A stretch of 41,245 bases of DNA from Butyrivibrio sp. AE2015 (GTDB lineage Bacteria; Bacillota; Clostridia; Lachnospirales; Lachnospiraceae), in NCBI RefSeq assembly GCF_000420825.1, contig NZ_ATVR01000030.1, forward strand, positions 1 to 41,245, read 5' to 3'. This document shows positions 17,253 through 26,317 of the stretch, piece after piece. Both the position numbers and the translations under genes were made by a program. The first letter of the stretch is position 1. The number at the start of each line of letters is the position of its first letter. The notes beneath the pieces were generated by a model that saw only the letters and a list, made by a program, of their open reading frames with translations, did no database searches and had not been told where the DNA came from.

Positions 17253-18132
17253 TGTTTTGTATCTGCTCCCTTACTTTTTCGATATCAGTCTTAAGAGCAA
17301 TTCCTCTGTCTGAGATCTTAAGATCTGTAGACTTTGAAAGAATTGTATTGGCTTCTCTGTTCATCTCCTGTGCAAGGAAATCGAGCTTTCTGCCAATGCC
17401 ATCCTTATCGTCACCCTTTAAAAGGGTATCTTTTGTAGCTCCTATATGGCTGCGAAGCCTTGTGATCTCTTCATCTACGCAAATCTTATCAGCGTAAATA
17501 GTGACTTCCATCGCAAGTCTGTTTTCATCAACCTGCTTGTCCTCAAGAAGATCCTGGATCTTCTCACGAAGCTTATCTTTGTACTCCTTGATGATCTCAG
17601 GTGAACGCTCAGCAATATACTCAACATTCTCCATCATTCCATCAAGCTTCTCGGTAAGATCCTTACATAAAAACTCGCCTTCACGAGCTCTTGACTCCAT
17701 AAACTGCTTACCGGCACCTGCAAGAGCTTTCATAAGGCCGCTTAATACTTCCTCTTCATTAAGCTCTTCCTCTTCCATTGTAAAAACTTCCGGGAATCTG
17801 GAAAGAACAGAGATCCTTACATCATTGTCAAGGCCAAAATCACCTGCCATTTCATTCAGGTAGGAATAATACTCCTGTGCTATAGCCTTGTTGTATTTTA
17901 CCTTTGTCTCTGACTCTGAAAAATCCTCATAACTAATGAAAACGTCAACCTTGCCACGCTTCATATAGTTCTTAAGTTCGCTGCGGATTGCAGCCTCAAA
18001 TGCATTAAACTTTTTTGGCATCTTGATATTGATATCAAGATAGCGGTTATTTACCGACTTAAGCTCTACAATGTACTTGCGATTTCCTTCTGTAATCTCA
18101 CTTCTGCCAAAACCTGTCATGCTGCAGACCAT
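17245..18132 (-). CDS. yicC: YicC/YloC family endoribonuclease
   Basis: YicC-type proteins are ring-forming endoribonucleases implicated in small-RNA turnover. The product has the invariant N-terminus CSMTGFGRSE, KSVNNRYLDI near residue 30 and the C-terminal signature GRKLDFLAQEMNREANTI. An ATG at 18138 is in frame, but GGGGG lies only two bases from it and eight from the ATG at 18132, so I choose 18132 (295 aa). It opens the run yicC-remA-gmk-rpoZ-rimO-pgsA and has a near-consensus promoter ~40 bases upstream. Confidence 0.93.
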   Translation of the reverse strand: MVCSMTGFGRSEITEGNRKYIVELKSVNNRYLDINIKMPKKFNAFEAAIRSELKNYMKRGKVDVFISYEDFSESETKVKYNKAIAQEYYSYLNEMAGDFGLDNDVRISVLSRFPEVFTMEEEELNEEEVLSGLMKALAGAGKQFMESRAREGEFLCKDLTEKLDGMMENVEYIAERSPEIIKEYKDKLREKIQDLLEDKQVDENRLAMEVTIYADKICVDEEITRLRSHIGATKDTLLKGDDKDGIGRKLDFLAQEMNREANTILSKSTDLKISDRGIALKTDIEKVREQIQNIE

Positions 18133-18172
18133 TATCATATCCCCCTTATTTGGGCATAGTTATACAAAAGTT

Positions 18173-18207
18173 ATTATAATATATCGCAAAATATCGGTCA
18201 ATGTCAA
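18173..18207 (-). promoter_or_regulatory. Promoter of the yicC-remA-gmk-rpoZ-rimO-pgsA run
   Basis: On the minus strand TTGACC (18196-18201) and a perfect TATAAT (18173-18178) are separated by exactly 17 bp. A second TTGACA abuts it upstream (18202-18207), giving tandem -35-like hexamers. The promoter fills the gap between yicC and the stop codon of the UPF0210 gene. Confidence 0.8.
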
Positions 18208-19572
18208 TCAGTTCTTAAAACTGTGAACCGGTGCCGGTATTCTGCCGCCTCTGTTTACAAAATTGTCACATGAAAACTGGTTTACAGGCATTATAGGTGC
18301 ATAACCCAAAAGTCCACCAAATTCTACTGTTTCACCAACGCCTTTTCCAATTACCGGAATAAGTCTGACAGCTGTAGTCTTTTGATTGATCATTCCGATC
18401 GCCATTTCATCTGCAATGATACCTGCAATTGTTGTATCCTTTGTATCCCCAGGAACTGCGATCATATCAAGTCCTACTGAGCAGACACAGGTCATAGCTT
18501 CAAGCTTTTCAAGAGTAAGGGCTCCTGCTTCTACAGCATTTATCATACCCTGATCTTCACTTACAGGGATAAATGCTCCTGAAAGGCCGCCTACGTAGGA
18601 AGATGCCATTACTCCGCCTTTTTTGACCTGATCATTTAAAAGAGCAAGAGCTGCTGTTGTTCCAGGTGCGCCTGCATGCTCAACACCTATCTCATGAAGG
18701 ATATCGGCAACACTATCGCCAATAGCAGGTGTTGGTGCAAGGGAAAGGTCGATGATTCCAAATGGAACTCCAAGTCTCTTAGATGCTTCCTGAGCTACAA
18801 GCTGGCCTACTCTTGTAACTTTAAATGCAGTCTTTTTAATAGTTTCGCAAAGAACTTCAAAGTTCTCTCCCCTTACTTTTTCAAGTGCAGTCTTAACAAC
18901 GCCAGGTCCTGAAACACCCACATTTATTATCTTGTCAGCTTCAGTAACACCGTGGAATGCGCCCGCCATAAAAGGATTGTCATCAGGAGCATTACAGAAA
19001 ACAACAAGCTTTGCGCATCCAAGTGAATCTTTTTCTTTTGTAGCCTCAGCTGTCTTTTTTACTATTGTACCCATGAGACGAACAGCATCCATATTGATGC
19101 CTGTCTTTGTTGATCCAACGTTTACAGATGAGCATACAACATCAGTTGAAGCAAGTGCCTCAGGAATTGACTCAATAAGAAGCCTGTCAGCTTCAGTCAT
19201 TCCCTTACTTACAAGTGCTGAATAACCGCCTATAAAGTTTACTCCTACGGCCTTTGCAACCCTATCAAGTGTTCTTGCAATCTTAACAAAGTCTCCCGGC
19301 TCCTTACAGGCTGCTCCGCCAATAAGTGCTATAGGTGTTATCGATATTCTTTTGTTTACAATAGGGATTCCATATTCACGAGAAATCTGATCGCCGGTTT
19401 TGACAAGATCTTTGGCGGTCTCATAGATTTTGTTATAGATATTATCACAAAGCTTGTCCAAATCTGATGTAATACAGTCCAATAGGCTGATACCAAGAGT
19501 AATGGTCCTTACATCAAGATTTTCTTTTTCTATCATTTCATTGGTCTCAATGACCTCATTTACATTTATCAT
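18208..19572 (-). CDS. UPF0210 (DUF711) family protein
   Basis: The 454-aa product belongs to UPF0210, a family of cytosolic proteins of unknown function with a fold related to pyruvate-formate lyase by annotation only. Recognisable stretches are [13 protein letters not shown] at the N-terminus, [33 protein letters not shown], and the glycine-rich ends [12 protein letters not shown] and [11 protein letters not shown]. The ATG at 19572 has AAAGGTG five bases upstream and gives the family N-terminus; an ATG further upstream (19605) is not used by homologues as far as I recall. It follows the ACT-domain gene by ~63 bases, a pairing conserved in Firmicutes and archaea, which suggests that the ACT protein regulates it. 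Confidence 0.92.
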   Translation of the reverse strand: MINVNEVIETNEMIEKENLDVRTITLGISLLDCITSDLDKLCDNIYNKIYETAKDLVKTGDQISREYGIPIVNKRISITPIALIGGAACKEPGDFVKIARTLDRVAKAVGVNFIGGYSALVSKGMTEADRLLIESIPEALASTDVVCSSVNVGSTKTGINMDAVRLMGTIVKKTAEATKEKDSLGCAKLVVFCNAPDDNPFMAGAFHGVTEADKIINVGVSGPGVVKTALEKVRGENFEVLCETIKKTAFKVTRVGQLVAQEASKRLGVPFGIIDLSLAPTPAIGDSVADILHEIGVEHAGAPGTTAALALLNDQVKKGGVMASSYVGGLSGAFIPVSEDQGMINAVEAGALTLEKLEAMTCVCSVGLDMIAVPGDTKDTTIAGIIADEMAIGMINQKTTAVRLIPVIGKGVGETVEFGGLLGYAPIMPVNQFSCDNFVNRGGRIPAPVHSFKN

Positions 19573-19635
19573 TTTGTCACCTTTCATTATAGGGAAGTTA
19601 TGCATCGAAATAATAAGAATAATCTAAAAAATAGC

Positions 19636-19908
19636 TTAGATTCTGTGCATTGAATCAAAAATCTCTTCTTTCTGACATTTGATAACTACACCTATTTCTT
19701 TTCCAAGGCTCTCAAGGTCATCAGCCACCTGATTAAATTCCTTATCTGTTCCTGACATATCAACTATCATCATCATGTTAAAAAAGCCACTGACGATTGT
19801 CTGGGAAATATCCAGAATGTTAATGCCTGACTCTGCAAGGTACGTACACACTTTTGCTATGATACCTACTGTATCCTTGCCAACTACTGTAATGATTGTT
19901 TTTTTCAT
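19636..19908 (-). CDS. ACT domain protein, UPF0237 family
   Basis: The 90-aa product consists of an ACT domain, a small-ligand (often amino-acid) sensor. The pattern MKKTIITVVGKDTVGIIAKV, ESGINILDISQTI and FFNMMMIVDM is that of UPF0237. A strong AAGGAGGAG lies a few bases before the ATG at 19908; an upstream in-frame extension to 19974 is disregarded. Its location just upstream of the UPF0210 gene supports a joint function, but the ligand is unknown. Confidence 0.92.
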   Translation of the reverse strand: MKKTIITVVGKDTVGIIAKVCTYLAESGINILDISQTIVSGFFNMMMIVDMSGTDKEFNQVADDLESLGKEIGVVIKCQKEEIFDSMHRI

Positions 19909-19982
19909 GATCTCCTCCTTATTGTACACGGAGCTGTCTGCGCTTATATCACGTTTTGCAGCACCGGTTAACATTCAAATCA

Positions 19983-20780
19983 TCAAAACTCAAGAACTGT
20001 TGAAATAGCACTTCTATCTGCAACCATAATAGGAAAACCGTCATTAAATTTTAAACTGTCATTCATCTGCAGTTCCACACGAACTGCTTCATATGCAAGT
20101 TCCGGAAGATTATTCTCTTTTGACAGGTGTCCAAGGAATACTCCCTGCAATTTGTTATTAATAAGCTTACTAAGCAGCTCTCCACTTTTCTCATTGCAAA
20201 GATGTCCCTTATCTCCAAGAATTCTTGCTTTCAACTGATAGGGATAAGGCCCTGTCTGAAGCATTCTGATATCGTGATTGGCTTCCAACAAAAGAGCATC
20301 GCAGTCAGATAAGCGATTTACTGTATAGTCATCATAGCAGCCAAGGTCTGTGGCCACTCCGATTTTTTTATCTCCAACAAAAACTGTATAACCACAAGGT
20401 TCATTGGCATCATGTGAAATAGTCATGGGATTGATCTTCATATCTCCCACCAGGACTTCTTTATCAGCCATTACCTGTACAAATCTTGAATTAACCATTT
20501 CAGCTTTTTTATCGCTTGCCTTGATTCCTTGTATTGTACCACCTGTAGCATAGATAGGTATATCAAATTTCTTTAAAATTGTGTGAAGTGCTGCGATGTG
20601 ATCAGTGTGCTCATGAGTGACAAAAATAGCACTTATATCCGAAAGTGTAAGATCAAGGGACTTAAGTCCCTCTTCAATTCTCTTTTTACTGACTCCTGCA
20701 TCAATTAATATGTGAGTGTTATCAGAACCAATATATGTACAGTTTCCGCTACTCCCACTGGCAATACTTGTAAATCTCAT
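19983..20780 (-). CDS. Metallo-beta-lactamase fold hydrolase, YycJ/WalJ type
   Basis: The product (265 aa) is a metal-dependent hydrolase of the YycJ (WalJ) group. Motifs are SIASGSSGNCTYIG at the N-terminus, ILIDAGVS, the metal-binding THEHTDH (~57-63), SHDANEPCGY, ATDLGCY and LGHLSKENN. YycJ is linked to cell-wall or DNA-repair functions in low-GC Gram-positives, but here it is not next to walRK. Its gene precedes the ACT/UPF0210 pair, with about 75 bases between. Confidence 0.9.
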   Translation of the reverse strand: MRFTSIASGSSGNCTYIGSDNTHILIDAGVSKKRIEEGLKSLDLTLSDISAIFVTHEHTDHIAALHTILKKFDIPIYATGGTIQGIKASDKKAEMVNSRFVQVMADKEVLVGDMKINPMTISHDANEPCGYTVFVGDKKIGVATDLGCYDDYTVNRLSDCDALLLEANHDIRMLQTGPYPYQLKARILGDKGHLCNEKSGELLSKLINNKLQGVFLGHLSKENNLPELAYEAVRVELQMNDSLKFNDGFPIMVADRSAISTVLEF

Positions 20781-20812
20781 AAATTCCCCGTTTCACTTCT
20801 TAATCTTTCAAT

Positions 20813-20841
20813 ATATTAGCTTATTTCTACAAAAATTGCCA
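20813..20841 (-). promoter_or_regulatory. Possible promoter of the yycJ-like gene
   Basis: On the minus strand a TAATAT -10 (20813-20818) stands 17 bp from TGGCAA, a poor -35. It lies directly after the terminator of the ftsA-like gene and before the yycJ-like gene, where a promoter is required. Confidence 0.35.
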
Positions 20842-20842
20842 C

Positions 20843-20886
20843 AAAAAAACTTCCTTGCTGATTTATTGTAATCAGCAAGAAAGTTT
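20843..20886 (-). terminator. Rho-independent terminator of the ftsA-like gene
   Basis: On the minus strand AACTTTCTTGCTGAT pairs with ATCAGCAAGGAAGTT (one mismatch) around an eight-base loop, followed by a run of seven T. It lies 20 bases after the stop of the FtsA-like gene. Confidence 0.88.
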
Positions 20887-20906
20887 TATTTTTAAAATAA
20901 TAGAAA

Positions 20907-23072
20907 CTACTTCCAATAAACTTCTATTTTATCCCCTTCCTTTATGCTCTGCAGGTAATCAGGCGTTCCGCCATTCAAGATAGTGACAACAGATCTCCCC
21001 TGCGGCTTTGAAAGATCAAAGTCAATAGCGTCAAAAACATCTACAAAAACGTAGTCTGCCTTGCCATGGAGCGTTACAGGATCGTTATTTACCACAACGT
21101 GCAAGTCATGAGCAAGGATATTCTTTACAGGCTCTGCCTCCTCTTTTTCATAGACTTCAGTGTCAGGAGCGGCATCAAATGAAAGATGTCCGTTGGCGTC
21201 CTCGACAATCTTTGCTGCCTCTTCTTTGTTTTCGATAGCCTCTTCATTTTCCTGCCTGATGGCAACCTCTTCAGCAGTAGGATAGTCCTTGTAATAGTCC
21301 ATGATCATATCATCCTGGGACTTGAACTCTACCTTGAAATTTTCATAGACAGGAGTGTCTTTGTCACCCCTCTCATTGTTGACCATGATAACTGTATCTT
21401 CTGTTAATTCAATATCCAGAAGTTCAGCAATCTGCGCAGCTGTATTGTAATCAAGAACCTTTACTTCATCTCCCGGCTGAATGGAATAAAGCGGAGTCTG
21501 AAGCTGGCCGTTTACAGTAGCATACCTTGATGCCTCAACATTCTTACCATCAACATTTACATTGAATTTCGTCTTGAACTCAGGTATTCCTTCAATAACA
21601 GCCTTTCCGGGCGCACCGGCAGTTGAAGGAGTGACATCGATGATATCGTTTGCATGAATCTTGGTATGAATATCTGCAGGCTTTCCGTTAAGGGTAATCA
21701 CTGCAGCTTCTCCCGGTTCTCCGCGGGATGTTCTCTCTTTACCATTCACAGTAAACTTAAGTTCTTCTCCCCTCTTCGGGAAAAGATCTTCATTAGGAAA
21801 TGCAGCCTGCATGGCAGCATCAACTATCTGAAGCTTACCATTATCATATATCTTGGTCTGTGTTCCGTTAAAGGAAACAAAGATAAAGTTATTGGCTTCT
21901 TCATAGTAACTGATACAGATTCCAAGAGGTGTAACCAAAAGAGAATCCTTTTCAATGCCATTATTATTAAGGAATACGATTTCCTTCATGACCTCTTCAC
22001 CACGAAGAGCAACTCTCTCTTCCGGAATATCCATTTCCTTTGCAATCGCCTTTACATAGCCGGGAACGCAGCCACCACCACCAACTACAAACACAGCGCT
22101 GACAGCTCTATCGCCATTGAGCCTTTTTATCTCTTCCACAGCCTTTTTAGCCATTTCATCGACCTTAGGCTTAATGACCTTTGTGATTTCCTTTGTGGTG
22201 ATTGTCTTTGTAAGCCCCATGATATCGACATATTCAACCTTGTCGGAATGACTTGCAGCAATCTTTATCTCATCAGCCGAGTTGAAATCTACAAGACAGT
22301 GCTGAGCAATGATCTCTGTAATGTCATCTCCTGCTAAAGGAAGCATGCCGTAAGCTGTGATAGAACCGTCATCAGTTACACAGATATCACTTGTTCCGGC
22401 GCCAACATCAATAAGAGCAAGATTCAGCATTCTGAATCTGTCAGGGATAGCAACCATCATAGCCGCGATAGGCTCAAGTGTAAGATTTGCAACCATGAGA
22501 CCAGCTCTCTCACAAGCCTTATAAAGTCCATCGACGCAATCATCAGGGAGAAATGTAGCAATAAGTTCAACGCTTACCTTCCCTGCATTATGGCCTTCAA
22601 GGTTGGCTATCTGGTAGCCATCGAGGTAATAGTGCATTACTGAATAACCTACAAGGTAAAACTTAATGCCGGAAGTATTTTTGCTAAGAAATTCCGCATA
22701 TGCCTTTTCAACAGCAGCGGAATCAAGATTATAGATATCCTCATCAGTAATATCATGAGCATCCTGATACTCATAGTCATAGGTAGTTCTTACTGTTTTA
22801 AGGACACGACCAGCCGCAGCAATACAGACATCTGTAAGATGAATGTCAGTCTGTTGCTCAAGGGACTCCTTAACCATCTTGATGGTCATTCCAACCTTGC
22901 CAATATCGTGGATCTGTCCGTCAAGCATGGCTCTTGTCTGGTGTTTTTCAACCGCTTGGGCAATTACATTGAACTTTCCTTCGTTCATGTAACCCACAGT
23001 ACCAACAACGCTTCTGGTTCCAATATCAAGTCCAAATACAACTTTCTGATCTTTTTGCTCTAAACTAGCCAT
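20907..23072 (-). CDS. FtsA/PilM-like cell-division ATPase with long beta-rich C-terminus
   Basis: The product (721 aa) has an actin-fold ATPase core like FtsA, which tethers FtsZ to the membrane: phosphate 1 GLDIGTRSVVG (~14-24), an SHS2/1C-like insertion (~85-170), phosphate 2 LIDVGAGTSDI (~220), and the adenosine motif VVGGGGCVPG (~330). Typical FtsA ends near 420 residues with an amphipathic helix. Here some 300 residues follow, with two or three segments that look like beta-grasp units (FTVNGKERT, FNVNVDGKNVEASRYATVNG, VVNNDPVTLHGKADYVFV), each with a 'GD' turn. The final residues (KEGDKIEVYWK) are not an amphipathic membrane anchor. Extended forms are annotated in Lachnospiraceae as FtsA-domain proteins. 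It is the last gene of a run with coaE and polA. Confidence 0.8.
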   Translation of the reverse strand: MASLEQKDQKVVFGLDIGTRSVVGTVGYMNEGKFNVIAQAVEKHQTRAMLDGQIHDIGKVGMTIKMVKESLEQQTDIHLTDVCIAAAGRVLKTVRTTYDYEYQDAHDITDEDIYNLDSAAVEKAYAEFLSKNTSGIKFYLVGYSVMHYYLDGYQIANLEGHNAGKVSVELIATFLPDDCVDGLYKACERAGLMVANLTLEPIAAMMVAIPDRFRMLNLALIDVGAGTSDICVTDDGSITAYGMLPLAGDDITEIIAQHCLVDFNSADEIKIAASHSDKVEYVDIMGLTKTITTKEITKVIKPKVDEMAKKAVEEIKRLNGDRAVSAVFVVGGGGCVPGYVKAIAKEMDIPEERVALRGEEVMKEIVFLNNNGIEKDSLLVTPLGICISYYEEANNFIFVSFNGTQTKIYDNGKLQIVDAAMQAAFPNEDLFPKRGEELKFTVNGKERTSRGEPGEAAVITLNGKPADIHTKIHANDIIDVTPSTAGAPGKAVIEGIPEFKTKFNVNVDGKNVEASRYATVNGQLQTPLYSIQPGDEVKVLDYNTAAQIAELLDIELTEDTVIMVNNERGDKDTPVYENFKVEFKSQDDMIMDYYKDYPTAEEVAIRQENEEAIENKEEAAKIVEDANGHLSFDAAPDTEVYEKEEAEPVKNILAHDLHVVVNNDPVTLHGKADYVFVDVFDAIDFDLSKPQGRSVVTILNGGTPDYLQSIKEGDKIEVYWK

Positions 23073-23112
23073 TATGCCACCAAGCCCCCTCGCACAATTT
23101 TTCGAACAAAAA

Positions 23113-23733
23113 CTAAATCTTCCAAAGTTTTAATCTATTGTCTATCTCAGAAAATGCCTTCCTGTCCTCGCCGCTATTATCAATTGTAAAAGCACAATGC
23201 TCTCTGAATGACTCATCACTTAACTGACTATTAAAAATCTCTGTAACCTTCTGGTCAGAGTAGCCTCTTGAAGCCTTTAGCCTTTTGCGGCGCGTATCCT
23301 CATCAGCGTAAACATACCACATTTCGTCTACAATTTTGTCGTATCCATTCTCAATAAGAAGGGCCGCTTCTACGAAAACAAAATCATAAACTCCTCTTTT
23401 ACGCTCATCATCTACTATATTAATAATATATTGATTTACTGCAGGATGCAAAATATTATTTACGGTTTTTAGCTTATTTTTATCATTGAATATAGCTTTT
23501 GCCATTAAAGCCTTATCAATTTCGCCATCCTCAGAAAGAATCCCTCTGCCCAAAGCCTCTACCAGCGCATCATAGGCTGGGAATCCTTTTTTCTTTATAT
23601 CGTTGGCAACATCATCAGACAAAATAACAAGGCAATTGTAATTATCCTTGATATATGAAAGAAGCGTACTCTTTCCGGCACCCACTCCGCCTGTTATTCC
23701 TATGATATTTGTTTTTCCCTTTTGAAGCGCCAT
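23113..23733 (-). CDS. coaE: Dephospho-CoA kinase
   Basis: CoaE phosphorylates dephospho-CoA, the last step of coenzyme A synthesis, in the cytosol. The P-loop reads GITGGVGAGKST (~12-23), followed by LSDDVANDI, the ILHPAVNQYI motif and FVEAALLIENG. Length (206 aa) is normal. It lies 42 bases downstream of polA, a pairing seen in many Firmicutes, and 40 bases upstream of the FtsA-like gene. Confidence 0.95.
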   Translation of the reverse strand: MALQKGKTNIIGITGGVGAGKSTLLSYIKDNYNCLVILSDDVANDIKKKGFPAYDALVEALGRGILSEDGEIDKALMAKAIFNDKNKLKTVNNILHPAVNQYIINIVDDERKRGVYDFVFVEAALLIENGYDKIVDEMWYVYADEDTRRKRLKASRGYSDQKVTEIFNSQLSDESFREHCAFTIDNSGEDRKAFSEIDNRLKLWKI

Positions 23734-23775
23734 TTCAATACAAATCCTTTTAATACCTTTTTGTATATCTATAAA

Positions 23776-25926
23776 TTACTTAGCTTCGTACCAGTCACTT
23801 CCTGTGTGACAGTCTGCACTAAGCGGAACAAGAAGATCAGCAGATCTTTCCATCTCTTTAGTCAAAAGATCTGTCACAGCCTCCAGCTCATCATTATAAG
23901 TCTCTATAACCAGCTCGTCGTGAATCTGCAGTATCAGCCTTGACTTAAGCCCCATCTCTTTTATCTTGAAAAAGACATTTATCATGGCAATTTTCATGAT
24001 ATCAGCCGCGCTTCCCTGAATAGGCGCATTCATGGCCACTCTTTCGCCAAACTGTCTCATGTTAAAGTTACCAGACTTAAGCTCCGGCATAGGACGTCTT
24101 CTTCCATACATTGTCTCCGAATACCCCTTTGCCTTGGCACTTGCAATTACCGACTCCTGATACTCTTTTACCCCCGGATAAGTTTCAAAATACTTATCCA
24201 TATACTCCTTGGCCTCTTTTGCAGAAATTGAAAGATCCTGAGAAAGTCCAAAAGCACTTATTCCATAGACAATACCAAAGTTAACCGCCTTGGCGCTCCT
24301 TCTCTGAAGTGGCGTTACTTCATCAAAAGGCACATGAAATACTTTGGATGCTGTTATTGTATGAATATCATCCCCATCACGGAAAGCCTTGATAAGTCCT
24401 TCATCACCTGACATGTGAGCAAGTATCCTAAGCTCAACCTGTGAATAATCTGCGTCAGCAAATAAACACCCGTCCTTTGGAACAAAGACCTTTCTGATAA
24501 GCCTTCCAAGCTCTGTTCTCATAGGAATATTCTGAAGGTTAGGCTCTGTTGAACTGATCCTTCCTGTGGCAGTGATAGTCTGATTAAAGCTTGTATGTAT
24601 CCTGTCATCAGCCTCTATAAAGGTAGCAAGACCATCTGCATAGGTTGATTTTAATTTGGCAAGCCCTCTGTACTCAAGGATATCTGCCACTATCTTGTGC
24701 TCAGGAGCAAGTTTTTCAAGAACCTCTGCTGCTGTGGAATACCCTGACTTTGTCTTTTTCTCCGCTGGGAGTCCTAGCTTTTCAAAAAGTATCTCACCAA
24801 GCTGCTTGGGTGAATTGATATTAAACTCACATCCTGCTGCCTGGTAAATTGCTTTTTCAAGCTCCACGATACGTACCTGAAGCTTATCTCCATAAGACTT
24901 AAGCTCATCTCTTTTTGCTATGATACCCTCTTTTTCCATCGAGAAAAGAATATATGAAAGAGGCATTTCAATATTGTAGAAAAGCTTTATCATCTGCAGC
25001 TTTTCAAGCTTCTTTCTGATAAGAGGCGTCGCCCTGTATATAACTTCGCAGACCTTTGAGGCATAGTCGCTAAGTGCCTTTTCATCTGCATTTCGCAGGC
25101 TGTCTTTTCCAAATATATCTGCTTTTTTAGGAAGTCTGAGATCAAGGTATTCCCCCGCAACATCCTCAATCTGGTAATCGTTTTTAAGTGGATTAACAAG
25201 ATAAGCACCCAAAAGATCATCAAAGCATCTTTTGTCATTGTCATTTATTTCTTTATCCTCATAACCGCTTGTTCTTCCTGCTATTTCAAAAGGCTCAAAA
25301 AAATAGAAACTGCTCTTTATGTCAAAAGTAGCAAGACTGCATGTTTTGCTCAGTTCGCTAAGTTTCTTGCCAAGATAATCAGCAGTTATAAAATTCTCTA
25401 CCGGAATATAATAGATTTCTTTTCCGTCAAAGCAAATTGATAGGCCAAGAACATCTTTTTTCTTGGTTCCATCAGCAGATATATTGTCATATAAGAAAAA
25501 GAATGAGGCGAAATCAGCTTTTGTTCCAAATAAAGCCTCTACCTCATTAAGATCTGAAGTAACTTTTACTGTACCTTCAAATGACGCAGCCTTTACCACT
25601 GTTCCTGTAGGTGATAAGCTTAAAAGTTCTGCTTCAAGGCGGCCTAAAAGCTCATCATTTACAGAAATAGTACCCTCGCCATTAGGAGAAATGATGCCTT
25701 CAAAACGATCTATCTGACCCTTGAGGGCGGGAATAAGGCTTTCCCCTTCATCCTCATTTTTGACGATCTCAATTTCACTATGATCGCCAGACTTTAATAT
25801 GCCTGAGAGCTTATATACAGCACCATATACTCCATTTATAAAATCGCCGTCTGCATCTGTAAATGCAGGCATGGCATAAAAAGCATTTTTTACAAGATCT
25901 ACAATATCTAAAGATAATTTACTCAA
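23776..25926 (-). CDS. polA: DNA polymerase I lacking the 5'-nuclease domain
   Basis: The family A polymerase domain (~300-716) is intact: DADYSQVELRILAHMSGD (motif A), RRSAKAVNFGIVYG (motif B) and QIHDELVIE (motif C). The preceding 3'-5' exonuclease-like region (~115-290) lacks the FDTET motif and the later catalytic aspartates, so proofreading is predicted to be absent, as in Bacillus stearothermophilus Pol I. The protein has 716 aa against ~850-900 for a full Pol I. Residues 1-45 (e.g. NAFYAMPAFTDADGDFINGV) still match the very start of the 5' nuclease (RAFYALPPL...), but the rest of that domain is gone. The start is a TTG at 25926 with GGGGAAG five bases upstream. The flap/primer-removal activity must come from another gene. 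Confidence 0.9.
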   Translation of the reverse strand: MSKLSLDIVDLVKNAFYAMPAFTDADGDFINGVYGAVYKLSGILKSGDHSEIEIVKNEDEGESLIPALKGQIDRFEGIISPNGEGTISVNDELLGRLEAELLSLSPTGTVVKAASFEGTVKVTSDLNEVEALFGTKADFASFFFLYDNISADGTKKKDVLGLSICFDGKEIYYIPVENFITADYLGKKLSELSKTCSLATFDIKSSFYFFEPFEIAGRTSGYEDKEINDNDKRCFDDLLGAYLVNPLKNDYQIEDVAGEYLDLRLPKKADIFGKDSLRNADEKALSDYASKVCEVIYRATPLIRKKLEKLQMIKLFYNIEMPLSYILFSMEKEGIIAKRDELKSYGDKLQVRIVELEKAIYQAAGCEFNINSPKQLGEILFEKLGLPAEKKTKSGYSTAAEVLEKLAPEHKIVADILEYRGLAKLKSTYADGLATFIEADDRIHTSFNQTITATGRISSTEPNLQNIPMRTELGRLIRKVFVPKDGCLFADADYSQVELRILAHMSGDEGLIKAFRDGDDIHTITASKVFHVPFDEVTPLQRRSAKAVNFGIVYGISAFGLSQDLSISAKEAKEYMDKYFETYPGVKEYQESVIASAKAKGYSETMYGRRRPMPELKSGNFNMRQFGERVAMNAPIQGSAADIMKIAMINVFFKIKEMGLKSRLILQIHDELVIETYNDELEAVTDLLTKEMERSADLLVPLSADCHTGSDWYEAK

Positions 25927-25956
25927 AATTCTTCCCCAACCTGTATAAAATAATAG

Positions 25957-26280
25957 TTATAACGCAAAGGCAAGGACCGATACTGTCACCACAAGAACAA
26001 CGACCGCCAGCTCCAAAAGTATGCTGAGCAAAAAGAGATTTCTTCTAAATTTCAGTCGTTTTTTGGCGTCTTTAATAAGGATAAGAAGTTCCTGTTTGAG
26101 GTTAAAGGTATTGCCGTCCTCAAGCCTCTGCATACCGGTCTTCACAAGAAACTGTATAGTAAGCTCCTCCTTACATTCAGGACAGTTGTCTATGTGCTCG
26201 ATAAATTCAGCCAGGTCCTTATTATCAAGGTCATCGTCTAAAAATAATGGAATTAATTTTTCAGCCTCTTTGCATGTCAT
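25957..26280 (-). CDS. Zinc-finger (zf-HC2) membrane protein, anti-sigma-like
   Basis: The 107-aa product starts with a putative zinc-finger of the anti-sigma type (C3, then HIDNCPEC, ~31-38), followed by a basic helical linker and one C-terminal membrane helix (~82-106). Such proteins often hold an ECF sigma factor inactive at the membrane, but no sigma gene is adjacent. The ATG at 26280 gives the standard zf-HC2 N-terminus (MTCKEAEKLIP); no ribosome-binding site is seen before it. Translation may be coupled to the upstream gene, whose stop is 37 bases away. An upstream open frame reaches 26451 but overlaps the upstream gene and is not credible. Confidence 0.65.
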   Translation of the reverse strand: MTCKEAEKLIPLFLDDDLDNKDLAEFIEHIDNCPECKEELTIQFLVKTGMQRLEDGNTFNLKQELLILIKDAKKRLKFRRNLFLLSILLELAVVVLVVTVSVLAFAL

Positions 26281-26317
26281 AATAATAAAATACAATAATT
26301 TGAAGCTTAATTCCACT

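Noticed and set aside
21654..22337. Plus-strand frame of 227 codons
   Set aside because: It is fully antisense to the FtsA-like gene, which has clear conserved motifs.
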